DNA from: Xanthobacteraceae bacterium 501b
GTDB taxonomy: Bacteria > Pseudomonadota > Alphaproteobacteria > Rhizobiales > Xanthobacteraceae
Length of the DNA: 64,000 nt
Assembly: GCA_000378025.1 (NCBI GenBank)
Contig: KB899087.1
Span: 3,844,001 to 3,908,000 of the forward strand
Reading direction: 5' to 3'
Positions 29,463 to 38,350 of the stretch are shown here, one piece after another. The notes beneath the pieces are model-generated. The model did no database searches, had not been told where the DNA came from, and was given only the letters and a program-made list of their open reading frames with translations. Positions within the stretch are counted from its first letter, which is position 1, and the number at the start of each line of letters is the position of its first letter. The translations under genes were made by a program, and so were the position numbers.

Positions 29463-30959
29463 ATGTCCGGTCTCGTCATGCCGGCGCCGAAGGCCGATGT
29501 TCTGGCCCGCCGCGCCCAGATAATCGCCGATCTGCGCGCCATCGTTCCCGGCGAGGGGGTGATCGACACCGAGGCCGAGATGCGCCCCTTCGAGAGCGAC
29601 GGGGTGACGGCCTATCGCCAGCTCCCCCTCGTCGTCGTGCTGCCCTCCACCACTGAGCAGGTGTCGAAGGTGCTGGCTTACGCCAATGCCAACGGCATCC
29701 CCGTTGTGCCGCGCGGGGCGGGCACCTCTTTGTCCGGCGGGGCGCTGCCGCTGGAAGACGGCATCCTGCTCGGCATGGGCAAGTTCAACCGCATTCTCGA
29801 CATCGACTTCGCCAACCGCACCGTCATCGCCCAGCCGGGCGTGACCAATCTCGGCATCACCACGGCGGTGGCGCATGAGGGCTTCTATTACGCCCCCGAC
29901 CCCTCCTCGCAGATCGCCTGCACCATTGGCGGCAATGTCGGCGAGAATTCCGGCGGCGTGCACTGCCTGAAATACGGGCTGACGACGAACAATGTGCTGG
30001 GCGTCGAGATGGTGCTGATCACCGGCGAGATCATCCGGCTCGGCGGCAAGCACCTCGATTCCGGCGGGCTCGACCTGCTCGGCCTCATCGTTGGCTCGGA
30101 AGGCCTGCTCGGCGTGGTGACGGAAGTCACCGTCCGGATCCTGAAGAAGCCGGAGACGGCGCGTGCCGTGCTGCTCGGCTTTCCCTCCTCGGAGGCGGCG
30201 GGGGCGTGCGTGGCCGCCATCATCGCCGCCGGCATCATTCCCGGCGGCATGGAGATGATGGACAGGATGATGGTCCACGCCGCCGAGGCCTTCCTCGGCG
30301 CCGGCTATCCCCTCGATGTCGAGGCGCTGCTGATCGTCGAACTGGACGGGCCGGAAGCGGAGGTGAACCACCTCATCGACCGCGTCGCCGAGATCGGCGA
30401 CGGGCTCGGCTGCATGACGCTGCGCGCCTCCACCAGCGAGGAGGAGCGTGTCGCCTTCTGGGCCGGGCGCAAGGCGGCCTTCCCGGCGGTGGGGCGGATT
30501 TCGCCGGATTATCTCTGCATGGACGGCACCATTCCGCGCAAGGCGCTGCCGCTGGTTCTGAAGCGCATGGAGGAGATGTCGGAGAAGTACGGTCTGCGGT
30601 GCGGCAATGTCTTCCACGCCGGCGACGGCAATCTGCACCCGCTGATCTGCTACGACGCCAACACGCCGGGCGAGCTGGAAAAGGCCGAGGCCTTCGGCGC
30701 CGACATCCTCCTGCTCTGCGTCGAGGTGGGCGGCGTGCTCACCGGTGAGCACGGGGTGGGCGTCGAGAAGCGCGACCTCATGCCCTCCATGTTCAACGAG
30801 ATCGACCTCGCCCATCAGGAGCGGCTGAAATGCGCCTTCGATCCCGAGGCGCTGCTTAATCCCGGCAAGGTGTTCCCGGTGCTGCACCGCTGCGCCGAAC
30901 TCGGGCGCATGCATGTCTCGGGCGGCAAGCTGCCCTTCCCCGAACTGCCGCGATTCTGA
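29463..30959 (+). CDS. glcD: glycolate oxidase subunit GlcD
   Basis: FAD subunit of the membrane-associated glycolate oxidase, which converts glycolate to glyoxylate and passes electrons to quinone. The 498-residue protein has the PCMH/VAO FAD-binding fold: VVVLPSTTEQVSKVLAYAN, PVVPRGAGTSLSGGALP, the adenine/pyrophosphate region CTIGGNVGENSGGVHCLKYG, and the substrate-side end CGNVFHAGDGNLHPLI plus LTGEHGVGVEK. GGGAGGAG precedes the ATG. It heads a four-gene + strand set with a deaminase-like gene, glcE and glcF. D-lactate dehydrogenase is the nearest alternative, but the glcE/glcF partners favour glycolate. Confidence 0.95.
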   Translation: MSGLVMPAPKADVLARRAQIIADLRAIVPGEGVIDTEAEMRPFESDGVTAYRQLPLVVVLPSTTEQVSKVLAYANANGIPVVPRGAGTSLSGGALPLEDGILLGMGKFNRILDIDFANRTVIAQPGVTNLGITTAVAHEGFYYAPDPSSQIACTIGGNVGENSGGVHCLKYGLTTNNVLGVEMVLITGEIIRLGGKHLDSGGLDLLGLIVGSEGLLGVVTEVTVRILKKPETARAVLLGFPSSEAAGACVAAIIAAGIIPGGMEMMDRMMVHAAEAFLGAGYPLDVEALLIVELDGPEAEVNHLIDRVAEIGDGLGCMTLRASTSEEERVAFWAGRKAAFPAVGRISPDYLCMDGTIPRKALPLVLKRMEEMSEKYGLRCGNVFHAGDGNLHPLICYDANTPGELEKAEAFGADILLLCVEVGGVLTGEHGVGVEKRDLMPSMFNEIDLAHQERLKCAFDPEALLNPGKVFPVLHRCAELGRMHVSGGKLPFPELPRF

Positions 30960-31029
30960 TGCGCGCGCGCGCGCATAACGTGTCGTCATCCCGGACGGAG
31001 CGCGTCCGCGCGCGGGGAGGCGGAACCCG

Positions 31030-32451
31030 ATGACCACGCTCCTCGTGAAGAACGCCACCGTGCTCGTCACCATGGACGGCGCCCGCCGCGAGATTGCCGG
31101 CGGCGGCCTGTTCGCGCGCGACGGGATGATCGAGCAGGTGGGCCCGAGCCAGACCCTGCCGGAAAGCGCTGACGCGGTGCTCGACCTCTCTGGCCATGTG
31201 GTGCTGCCCGGTCTGGTGAACGCCCATCACCATCTCGACCAGACGCTGACCCGCGCTTTGCCCGCCGCGCAGAACGTCAACCTGTTCCGCTGGCTCGGGG
31301 CGCATTACCGGCTCTGGGCGGCGCGCACGCCGGAGGCTTCGCGCACGGCGACGCTGGTCGGGCTGGCCGAACTCGCTTTGTCCGGCTGCACCACCTGCTT
31401 CGACCACGCCTATGTCTTTCGTAACGGCTGCGCGGTCGACGACCAGATCGCGGCGTCGCGCGAGATCGGGATGCGCTTCATGGTCTCGCGCGGCTCCATG
31501 TCGCTCGGCCAGTCCAAAGGCGGGCTGCCTCCGGACGACTGCGTCGAGGCCGAGGACGCGATTCTGGCCGACAGCGCGCGCGTCATCGCCCGCTATCACG
31601 ACGCTGCACCCGGCTCGCTGCTTCGGATCGCGCTCGCCCCCTGCTCGCCCTTCTCGGTGACGCCGGAACTGATGCGCGACAGCGCGGCGCTGGCGCGGGA
31701 CAAGGGCGTGCGGCTGCACACCCATCTGGCGGAAACCATCGACGAGGAGCGCTTCACCTTGGCGCGCTTCGGCAAGCGCCCCGTCGCCTATATGGAAGAG
31801 CTGGGCTGGCTGGGCGAGGATGTGTGGTTCGCCCATGCGGTGCATGTGAATGCGCACGAAATCGCCTGCTTCGCCGGCGCCGGGGTCGGCGTGTGCCATT
31901 GCCCCTCCTCGAACATGCGCCTCGCCTCCGGCATCGCGCCTGTCATGGCCTATCGGAAAACCGGGGTGAAGGTCGGGCTCGGGGTGGACGGCTCGGCCTC
32001 CAATGATGGCAACAACCTGCTCGCCGAGGCGCGGCAGGCCATGCTGCTGGCGCGACTGCAGATCAGCCTGCGCCCGCCCGAGGGGCCGGATACCACGCTC
32101 TCCACCGCCGATCCCTCGCGCGATGCTGAATGGATGACCGCCCGACAGGCGCTGGAGCTGGCCACGCTCGGCGGCGCTTCGGTGCTGGGACGCTCCGATA
32201 TCGGCGCGCTGGCCCCGCGCATGTGCGCCGATTTCTTCGCCCTGCGGCTGGATGAGGCCGCCTTTGCCGGCGGGCTTGCCGACCCGGTGGCCGCCGCCCT
32301 GTTCTGCACCCCCGGCCGTGCTGCCTTCACCTATGTCCATGGCCGGCCGGTCGTGGCCCATGGCGAGGTGGTGACGATCGACCTGCCGGCGGTGGTGGCG
32401 GAACACAACACGCATGCCGCGCGGCTCGCCGCGCTTTCGGGAGGTGCCTGA
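31030..32451 (+). CDS. 8-oxoguanine deaminase-like amidohydrolase
   Basis: A 473-residue metal-dependent deaminase of the amidohydrolase superfamily. The first metal ligands are in GLVNAHHHLDQTLTRALP (His66, His68), followed by His in LHTHLAETIDEE, FAHAVHVNAHEI, and the catalytic Asp in VGLGVDGSASNDGNNL. The HHHLDQTLTRA motif and the residue spacing match annotated 8-oxoguanine deaminases and atrazine-chlorohydrolase-like enzymes, which remove an amino group from a purine or triazine ring. Substrate is inferred. It lies between glcD and glcE (70-bp gap before it; 1 bp after it), an unexpected place, and is probably translated from the same mRNA. Confidence 0.82.
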   Translation: MTTLLVKNATVLVTMDGARREIAGGGLFARDGMIEQVGPSQTLPESADAVLDLSGHVVLPGLVNAHHHLDQTLTRALPAAQNVNLFRWLGAHYRLWAARTPEASRTATLVGLAELALSGCTTCFDHAYVFRNGCAVDDQIAASREIGMRFMVSRGSMSLGQSKGGLPPDDCVEAEDAILADSARVIARYHDAAPGSLLRIALAPCSPFSVTPELMRDSAALARDKGVRLHTHLAETIDEERFTLARFGKRPVAYMEELGWLGEDVWFAHAVHVNAHEIACFAGAGVGVCHCPSSNMRLASGIAPVMAYRKTGVKVGLGVDGSASNDGNNLLAEARQAMLLARLQISLRPPEGPDTTLSTADPSRDAEWMTARQALELATLGGASVLGRSDIGALAPRMCADFFALRLDEAAFAGGLADPVAAALFCTPGRAAFTYVHGRPVVAHGEVVTIDLPAVVAEHNTHAARLAALSGGA

Positions 32452-32452
32452 G

Positions 32453-33685
32453 ATGAGCGAGAGGCTGTGTCCGCGCGACGAGGCCGACGTGGTGGAGGCC
32501 GTGCGCTGGGCCGTGTCGAACGAGCGCACGCTTGATGTTGCCGGCTCCGGTTCCAAGGCAAGTCTCGGCCGACACATCCAGACCGACGCCACGTTGGAGC
32601 TGAAGGGCCTCTCCGGCGTCACGCTCTATGAGCCGGAAGAGCTGGTCCTGAGCGCGAAGGCCGGCACGCCGGTGGCGGAGATCGAGGCTCTGGTGGCGGC
32701 CTCCAAGCAGATGCTGGCCTTCGAGCCGATGGATTTCGGCCCGCTGCTCGGCGTGGCGCCGGGCGGGGGCACGCTTGGCGGGCTGATCGCCTGCAACCTC
32801 GCCGGCCCGCGCCGGCCGAGCGCCGGGGCGGCGCGCGACCATGCGCTGGGCGTGCGCGCGGTCTCCGGCCGGGCGGAGGCGTTCAAGGCCGGCGGGCGAG
32901 TGGTGAAGAACGTCACCGGCTATGACCTGCCGCGCGGGCTGTCCGGCTCCTATGGCACGCTCGCCGCCTTCACCGAACTCACCATCAAGGTGCTGCCGCG
33001 CCCGGAGACGGTGGAGACGCTGCTGGTGCTCGGCCTCGACGACGCGGCCGCGGCCGGGGTGATGAGCGCGGCGGTCGGCTCCTATTACGACGTGTCCGGC
33101 GCGGCGCATCTGCCCGCCGAGGTCGCCGGCCAGATCCCGGTCGTCGCCGAGGCGGGGATGGGGGTAACGGCGCTGCGACTTGAAGGGGTCAAGCCGTCGA
33201 TCGTCCACCGGCGCGGCAAGCTGGAAGCGATGCTGCGAACCCATGGCACGCTGTCCTTCCTCGATGAGGCGGCCTCGCTCGCCTTCTGGCGGGCGGTGCG
33301 GGACGTGGAGCCCTTTGCGTTCCCGGAGGGTGGCGCTCTCGACACCGCCCCCGCCATCTGGCGCATCTCGGTGGCGCCGATGGCCGGGCCCGCAGTGGGC
33401 GCCGCGCTGCGCGAGATCGGCGCGCGCTGCCTTTATGACTGGGCCGGCGGACTGGTCTGGGTCGAGATGCCGGGCACAGAGCCCCACAGCGCGCGCGTCC
33501 GCGCGGCGGTGGCGGGCGCGGGGGGCGGCCATGCGACGCTGATCCGCGCCTCGGCGGCAGCGCGGGCGGGCGAGGAGGTGTTCCAGCCGCTCGACCCGAT
33601 CACCGGCGCGCTGATCGCCCGGATGAAGAGCGGGTTCGACCCGGGCCGGGTGCTGAGCCCCGGCCGTATATATGCGGGAGTGTGA
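32453..33685 (+). CDS. glcE: glycolate oxidase subunit GlcE
   Basis: Second FAD-fold subunit of glycolate oxidase; it lacks the full catalytic half found in GlcD. The 410-residue protein shows the PCMH-like stretch LDVAGSGSKASLGR, LVLSAKAGTPVAEIEALVA, APGGGTLGGLIACNLAGPRR and FKAGGRVVKNVTGYDLPRGLSGSYGTLAAF, the usual GlcE signature. The C-terminus ends ALIARMKSGFDPGRVLSPGRIY. The ATG is 1 bp after the deaminase stop, with GGAGG upstream. glcF starts 3 bp after its stop. Confidence 0.94.
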   Translation: MSERLCPRDEADVVEAVRWAVSNERTLDVAGSGSKASLGRHIQTDATLELKGLSGVTLYEPEELVLSAKAGTPVAEIEALVAASKQMLAFEPMDFGPLLGVAPGGGTLGGLIACNLAGPRRPSAGAARDHALGVRAVSGRAEAFKAGGRVVKNVTGYDLPRGLSGSYGTLAAFTELTIKVLPRPETVETLLVLGLDDAAAAGVMSAAVGSYYDVSGAAHLPAEVAGQIPVVAEAGMGVTALRLEGVKPSIVHRRGKLEAMLRTHGTLSFLDEAASLAFWRAVRDVEPFAFPEGGALDTAPAIWRISVAPMAGPAVGAALREIGARCLYDWAGGLVWVEMPGTEPHSARVRAAVAGAGGGHATLIRASAAARAGEEVFQPLDPITGALIARMKSGFDPGRVLSPGRIYAGV

Positions 33686-33688
33686 GCG

Positions 33689-35008
33689 ATGCAGACCAAC
33701 TTCTCCCTCGCCCAGCTTGCCGACCCACAGACCGCCCGCTCCGAGCAGGTGCTGCGTGCGTGCGTCCATTGCGGCTTTTGCACCGCCACGTGCCCGACCT
33801 ATGTGCTGCTGGGCGACGAGCTGGATTCGCCGCGCGGAAGAATCTACCTGATCAAGGACATGCTGGAGAATGATCGACCGGCTACGGTCGAAGTCGCCAA
33901 GCATGTCGACCGCTGCCTCTCCTGCCTCTCCTGCATGACCACCTGCCCCTCCGGCGTGCACTACATGCACCTTGTCGACCATGCCCGCGATCATGTGGAG
34001 AAGACCTATCACCGCCCGCTGATGGACCGGCTGACCCGGGCACTGCTGGCGCGGGTGCTGCCGAGCCGCACGCTCTTCCGCCTCGCCATTGGCGGCGCGA
34101 TGGTGGCGCGGCCTTTCGCCGGCCTGTTCGCGGCGGTGCCGGGATTGAGGCCGATCGCGGCCATGCTGCGCCTCGCCCCGGCTCGCCCGGCCACCCGCTC
34201 CGCCGCTGAGGGCGTGCGCCTCTTCCCGGCGCAAGGCGCCCGCCGCGCCCGTGTCGCCCTGCTCGATGGCTGCGCCCAGCCGGTGCTGCGGCCGGAGATC
34301 GACGAGGCGGCGATCCGGCTGATGACCCGCATGGGGGTGGAGATCGTGCGCCCAGTGGGCGGCGGCTGCTGCGGCTCGCTCACCCACCACATGGGCAAGG
34401 AGGAGCTGGCGCTGGCCAATGCCCGCGCCAATGTCGATGCCTGGATGCGCGAGATCGAGGGCGAGGGGCTGGACGCCATCCTCGTCACCACCTCGGGCTG
34501 CGGCACCACCATCAAGGACTACGGCCACATGCTGCGCACCGAGCCCGCCTATGCCGAGCGCGCGGCCAAAGTCTCCGCGCTGGCCAGGGATGTGAGCGAA
34601 TTCCTTTCCGAGCATACGCTGCCCGCCCCGGTGATCGCGCCGGGCATCCGGGTCGCCTATCACTCGGCCTGCTCGCTGCAGCATGGTCAGCGCGTCCGCA
34701 CCCCGCCCAAGACGCTGCTGGCCAGCGTCGGCTTCACCGTGCTGGAGCCGGCCGAGGGGCATCTGTGCTGCGGCTCGGCCGGCACCTACAACATCCTGCA
34801 GCCGGAGATCGCCGAGCGCCTGCGCGCGCGCAAGGTCGCCAATATCGAGCGAACTGACCCCGAGGTGGTGGCGGCCGGAAATATCGGCTGCATGACGCAG
34901 ATCGGCGGCGGCACCGGCCTGCCGGTGGTGCACACGGTGGAGCTGCTGGACTGGGCGACCGGCGGGCCGATGCCGGCCGAGCTGGCGGGGATCCGCGCGG
35001 CAGCGTGA
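33689..35008 (+). CDS. glcF: glycolate oxidase iron-sulfur subunit GlcF
   Basis: Electron-transfer subunit linking GlcD/GlcE to the quinone pool. The 439-residue protein has two [4Fe-4S] motifs: CVHCGFCTATCPTYVLLGDE and CLSCLSCMTTCPSGVHY. Two CCG-type domains follow: VGGGCCGSLTHH with VTTSGCGTTIKDYG, and LEPAEGHLCCGSAGTYNILQP with AAGNIGCMTQI. These Cys-Cys-Gly repeats bind a further cofactor in the family. It is spaced by 3 bp from glcE, so the genes are tightly coupled. The N-terminus MQTNFSLAQLADP fits the family. Confidence 0.96.
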   Translation: MQTNFSLAQLADPQTARSEQVLRACVHCGFCTATCPTYVLLGDELDSPRGRIYLIKDMLENDRPATVEVAKHVDRCLSCLSCMTTCPSGVHYMHLVDHARDHVEKTYHRPLMDRLTRALLARVLPSRTLFRLAIGGAMVARPFAGLFAAVPGLRPIAAMLRLAPARPATRSAAEGVRLFPAQGARRARVALLDGCAQPVLRPEIDEAAIRLMTRMGVEIVRPVGGGCCGSLTHHMGKEELALANARANVDAWMREIEGEGLDAILVTTSGCGTTIKDYGHMLRTEPAYAERAAKVSALARDVSEFLSEHTLPAPVIAPGIRVAYHSACSLQHGQRVRTPPKTLLASVGFTVLEPAEGHLCCGSAGTYNILQPEIAERLRARKVANIERTDPEVVAAGNIGCMTQIGGGTGLPVVHTVELLDWATGGPMPAELAGIRAAA

Positions 35009-35075
35009 GCACCTGACAGAAGGGGCGGCGGGCGGCTATGATCGTGGCCCCATTGCTGCTTCGTCAGGGTCTTCC

Positions 35076-36065
35076 ATGCCGCTCCCCCGCCTTCTCGTCC
35101 TTTCCCTCGGCGGCACCATCACCATGACGGCGAGCGCCGGCGGCGGCATCCTACCGACGCTGGGCGCGGCCGAGCTGGTGGCCGCCGTGCCTGGCCTGGC
35201 CGAGCTGGCGCAGATCGAGGCGCGCTCGCCGTTGAAGGTCGGCAGCGCCTCGCTGACGCTGGAGAACATCGCCGCCGTGGCCGCCGACATCAGCGCCGGC
35301 TTCGCGCAGGGTTTCGACGGCGCCATCGTCATCCAGGGGACGGACACCATCGAGGAGACCGCCTTCGCGCTCGACCTGCTGGTGCGTGATGAGCGCCCGG
35401 TGGTGGTGGTTGGCGCCATGCGCGGGCCACAGCAGCCCGGCGCCGACGGGCCAGCCAACCTCCACGCCGCCGCCCTCGTCGCCACCAGCAAGGAGGTACG
35501 CGGGCTCGGCGCGCTTGTCGTAATGAACGACGAGATCCATGCCGCGCGCTTCGTGCGCAAGGCGCACACCGCGCTCACGTCGGCCTTCGTCTCCGACATG
35601 GCCGGTCCGCTCGGGCTGGTGGCGGAGGGGCGGGTGCGGATTCTTGCGCGTGTCACCCGGCCAGCGCTTCCCGCGCTCGAAGTTGGCCCCGGGACACTAC
35701 CCCCGGTGGCGCTGCTCAAGATCGCCATGGGCGACGATGGACGGCTGCTGCGGGCGGTGCCCGGCCTCGGCTTTGCCGGCCTCGTCATTGAGGGCGCGGG
35801 GGCGGGCCATGTCCCGGGGATGATGGCGGAGAGCCTCGGCGAGGTCGCCGCGCACATGCCGGTGGTGCTGGCCAGCCGGACGCTGGCCGGCCCGGTATTC
35901 GAGCGCACTTATGGCTATGCCGGCTCGGAGATCGACCTTCTGGCGCGCGGCGCGCTCTGCGCCGGGCTGCTGACCGGGGTGAAGGCGCGTCTGCTGCTCA
36001 TCCTGGCGCTGGCCTGCGGCTGGGACCGGGCGGCGCTCGCCCGCGCCTTTGCCGCTTATGGCTGA
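35076..36065 (+). CDS. L-asparaginase/glutaminase family protein
   Basis: A 329-residue amidohydrolase of the type I/II asparaginase fold, lacking a signal peptide and so probably cytoplasmic. The first active-site Thr is in [10 protein letters not shown] (Thr14); the second motif is [13 protein letters not shown] (Thr89, Asp90); the lysine triad partner falls in [13 protein letters not shown]. The C-terminal domain has [11 protein letters not shown] and [19 protein letters not shown]. It follows glcF by 67 bp on the same strand and may be read from the same transcript. Asparagine versus glutamine specificity cannot be set from this sequence. Confidence 0.9.
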   Translation: MPLPRLLVLSLGGTITMTASAGGGILPTLGAAELVAAVPGLAELAQIEARSPLKVGSASLTLENIAAVAADISAGFAQGFDGAIVIQGTDTIEETAFALDLLVRDERPVVVVGAMRGPQQPGADGPANLHAAALVATSKEVRGLGALVVMNDEIHAARFVRKAHTALTSAFVSDMAGPLGLVAEGRVRILARVTRPALPALEVGPGTLPPVALLKIAMGDDGRLLRAVPGLGFAGLVIEGAGAGHVPGMMAESLGEVAAHMPVVLASRTLAGPVFERTYGYAGSEIDLLARGALCAGLLTGVKARLLLILALACGWDRAALARAFAAYG

Positions 36066-36161
36066 GCCTAGCGCGCGGCTCTGCCGCCGCTGACGGCACC
36101 CCTCCGGCCGATGCCCCCGGCGAGTCCTTTGGCAAGTTCCGCACAAGCCAGATGACCTCCT

Positions 36162-36176
36162 CTAACGGCATGTTAA
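36162..36176 (+). promoter_or_regulatory. near-consensus CtrA-like site before the chemoreceptor
   Basis: CTAA-N7-TTAA differs in one base from the CtrA full site TTAA-N7-TTAA. It lies 20 bp upstream of the GTG start of a chemoreceptor gene, a gene class CtrA often controls in alphaproteobacteria. It is a candidate from pattern only, and close to the start codon. Confidence 0.35.
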
Positions 36177-36196
36177 ATGCTCTGTGGAGGTGTTCC

Positions 36197-38221
36197 GTGG
36201 GTAAGATGCGACTGGGCATCGCCATGAAGCTCGGCATCGCGTCCGTGCTGCTGATTCTTCTGTCGTGTGGCGTGCTGGTCAGCCGGCATTACGCCATGTC
36301 GAGTATCGAGGAGGCCAATGCAGCCTCCGACCGGCAAGCCGCGATTCTCGGCGAGGCCGAAAGGGTCGGTCAGCTGATCACCCGAATCCAACTCAACGCC
36401 ACCGAGCTCAGGCTGTCCTTCGCCAACCCGGACAATGAGGCACTACTCAGCGGGGTGAAGAAGGACGTAGGAGCAGCGCAGGGCGGGCTCGACCGGCTTA
36501 TGGAGCTTGAAACCCATGACGATGATCGTGCGGTATTCCTTCAGCTGAAGCAGCTGCTGGTCCAGATCGGCGCGGTCACAGCCAAGGTGCATGCCTCCGA
36601 AGTGGCGCAGCAGCAGCTGGTTGAGGCGCGCCCGGCTCTCGCCATGCGGGCGCGCACTCATTTCTCCACCCTCGCCGGGCAGATGCTCGAACTTGGCCAG
36701 ACAGACATGGCCAGCAACGTGCAGCCGCTGGAGCAGCTGGTCGACAACATCAACCTCGCCGCGTCCACCTATATGCTGGAGGGCGATGCCAAGCAGCTGA
36801 AGCGCCTCGCCTCCATGCAGAACCGGGTCGCCACCATCCTTGCCGATGTCGGCCAGCAACTGGCCGACAACCCGCAGGTGGCGCAGACGGTGGAGACGGC
36901 GCTGAAGGATTTCGAGGCCTATAAGCGGTTGATCGACGACAATCTCGCTGAACTCGCACGCCGCACCGCGCTGGTGAATGACAGCAGCGCGCCGCTGATG
37001 CGTGAGGCCACCGGCCTGCTGAACGCCGTGGTAGGCGAGACGCGAAGCCAGGCCGAGGAAGCCAAGGCGCTGGCCACCGAGGCGCTGGACGACGGCATGA
37101 CCCGCATCCTGGTCTTCTCCGCCATTGCCATTCTGGCGGCGGTACTGGCCGGTGCCTACTCGTTCTTCGGCATTGCCCGTCCGGTGCGCGAAGTGAGCGA
37201 AGCGATGGAGCAGGTCTCGGCCGGCGATCTGGAGACCGTCATTCCCCATGCTGGGCGCACCGACGAAATCGGCGAGCAGGCCCGGGCGCTAACCGTCTTC
37301 CGCGACGGGCTGCGCGAGGCCGAGCGGCTGCGCGAGGAGGCCCATCGCGCCTCGCTGCGCGCCGCCGAGAACCGGCACGCGGAAATGCGCCAGCTCGCCG
37401 ACCAGTTCGAGACGGCGGTGGGGGCAGTGGTCGATATGGTCGCCAATGCCGCCAGCGACCTGCAGGCCGCCTCCGAAGCGCTCAACGCCACGGCGGAGGA
37501 AGCCACGACACAGGCCGAGGCGGTCGCTGCCGCGGCGCAGCTCGCCACCACCAATGTGCGGACGGTGGCGGAAGCGATGGAAGAGCTTTCCGCCGCCGCG
37601 CAGGAAATCGGCGACCGGCTGCAGCATTCCACCGTAATGACCGAGCGGGCGGTGGGCGAGGTTGCCGCGACCACCGGCCAGATGAACGAGCTGAAGGCCT
37701 CAGCCGAGCAGATCGGCACGATCACCGGCCTCATCGGCTCGATTGCCGGCCAGACCAACCTGCTCGCCCTCAACGCCACCATCGAATCCGCCCGCGCCGG
37801 CGACGCCGGAAGGGGCTTCGCCGTGGTGGCGCAGGAGGTGAAGGCGTTGGCCGGCCAAACGGCGGAGGCCTCCGCCGGCATCTCCGAGCGTATTTCCGGT
37901 ATTCAGCAATCCACCGGCGGCGTTCAGGGTGCCATCGCCGGCTTCAGCCACACCATCACCGAGCTGCGTAACGCGGCGGCCGCTATTTCCGCCGCCATGA
38001 CCGAGCAGCACGCCACCACCTCCGAGGTCGCGCGCTCGATCCAGCAAGCGGCGAGCGGGACACAGGACGTCACCAGCAACATCTCCGCCGTCCAGCGCAC
38101 GGCACAGGCCTCCGCCGCCGCCGCGCACCGGGTGCTGACCTCGGCCCGCGACCTGTCGCAGCAGGCCGTGACGCTGCGCCGCGAGGTGCACAGCTTCGTC
38201 GACATGGTGCGGGCGGGCTGA
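36197..38221 (+). CDS. methyl-accepting chemotaxis protein
   Basis: A 674-residue inner-membrane chemoreceptor that signals to CheA/CheW. The first membrane helix is [21 protein letters not shown] (about residues 10-32). A helical periplasmic sensor region of about 270 residues follows, then the second helix [20 protein letters not shown]. The HAMP is at [21 protein letters not shown]. The signalling tip is [20 protein letters not shown], with [22 protein letters not shown]. The end [12 protein letters not shown] lacks an NWETF-type methylation pentapeptide. I chose GTG at 36197 because GGAGG lies 6 bp upstream; an ATG three codons later is the alternative. Confidence 0.93.
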   Translation: MGKMRLGIAMKLGIASVLLILLSCGVLVSRHYAMSSIEEANAASDRQAAILGEAERVGQLITRIQLNATELRLSFANPDNEALLSGVKKDVGAAQGGLDRLMELETHDDDRAVFLQLKQLLVQIGAVTAKVHASEVAQQQLVEARPALAMRARTHFSTLAGQMLELGQTDMASNVQPLEQLVDNINLAASTYMLEGDAKQLKRLASMQNRVATILADVGQQLADNPQVAQTVETALKDFEAYKRLIDDNLAELARRTALVNDSSAPLMREATGLLNAVVGETRSQAEEAKALATEALDDGMTRILVFSAIAILAAVLAGAYSFFGIARPVREVSEAMEQVSAGDLETVIPHAGRTDEIGEQARALTVFRDGLREAERLREEAHRASLRAAENRHAEMRQLADQFETAVGAVVDMVANAASDLQAASEALNATAEEATTQAEAVAAAAQLATTNVRTVAEAMEELSAAAQEIGDRLQHSTVMTERAVGEVAATTGQMNELKASAEQIGTITGLIGSIAGQTNLLALNATIESARAGDAGRGFAVVAQEVKALAGQTAEASAGISERISGIQQSTGGVQGAIAGFSHTITELRNAAAAISAAMTEQHATTSEVARSIQQAASGTQDVTSNISAVQRTAQASAAAAHRVLTSARDLSQQAVTLRREVHSFVDMVRAG

Positions 38222-38250
38222 ACGGCGCCCCCTGCCCCATCGACAAACGA

Positions 38251-38276
38251 AAAGGGCGGCCGCGAGGCCGCCCTTT
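38251..38276. terminator. bidirectional terminator between the chemoreceptor gene and pnp
   Basis: An 11-bp stem (AAAGGGCGGCC and complement) with loop GCGA. T-rich flanks are present in both directions (CTTTCT on +, CCTTTTCG on -). It suits both convergent genes. Confidence 0.82.
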
Positions 38277-38301
38277 CTGTATCTGGCGCCATCGTTCCGC
38301 A

Positions 38302-38343
38302 CACCGCCCCGGGGCGGTGCGACCGGGGCGGCGCGCCGCCCCG
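38302..38343. repeat. two adjacent perfect palindromes
   Basis: CACCGCCCCGGGGCGGTG (38302-38319) and CGGGGCGGCGCGCCGCCCCG (38324-38343) are loop-free perfect dyads 4 bp apart, just after the pnp stop. They could form stable hairpins at the pnp 3' end. Confidence 0.75.
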
Positions 38344-38350
38344 TTGCGCG

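Noticed and set aside
32327..34933. Open minus-strand frame of 868 codons across glcE and glcF
   Set aside because: Shadow of glcE/glcF; His/Gly/Arg-rich without motifs.
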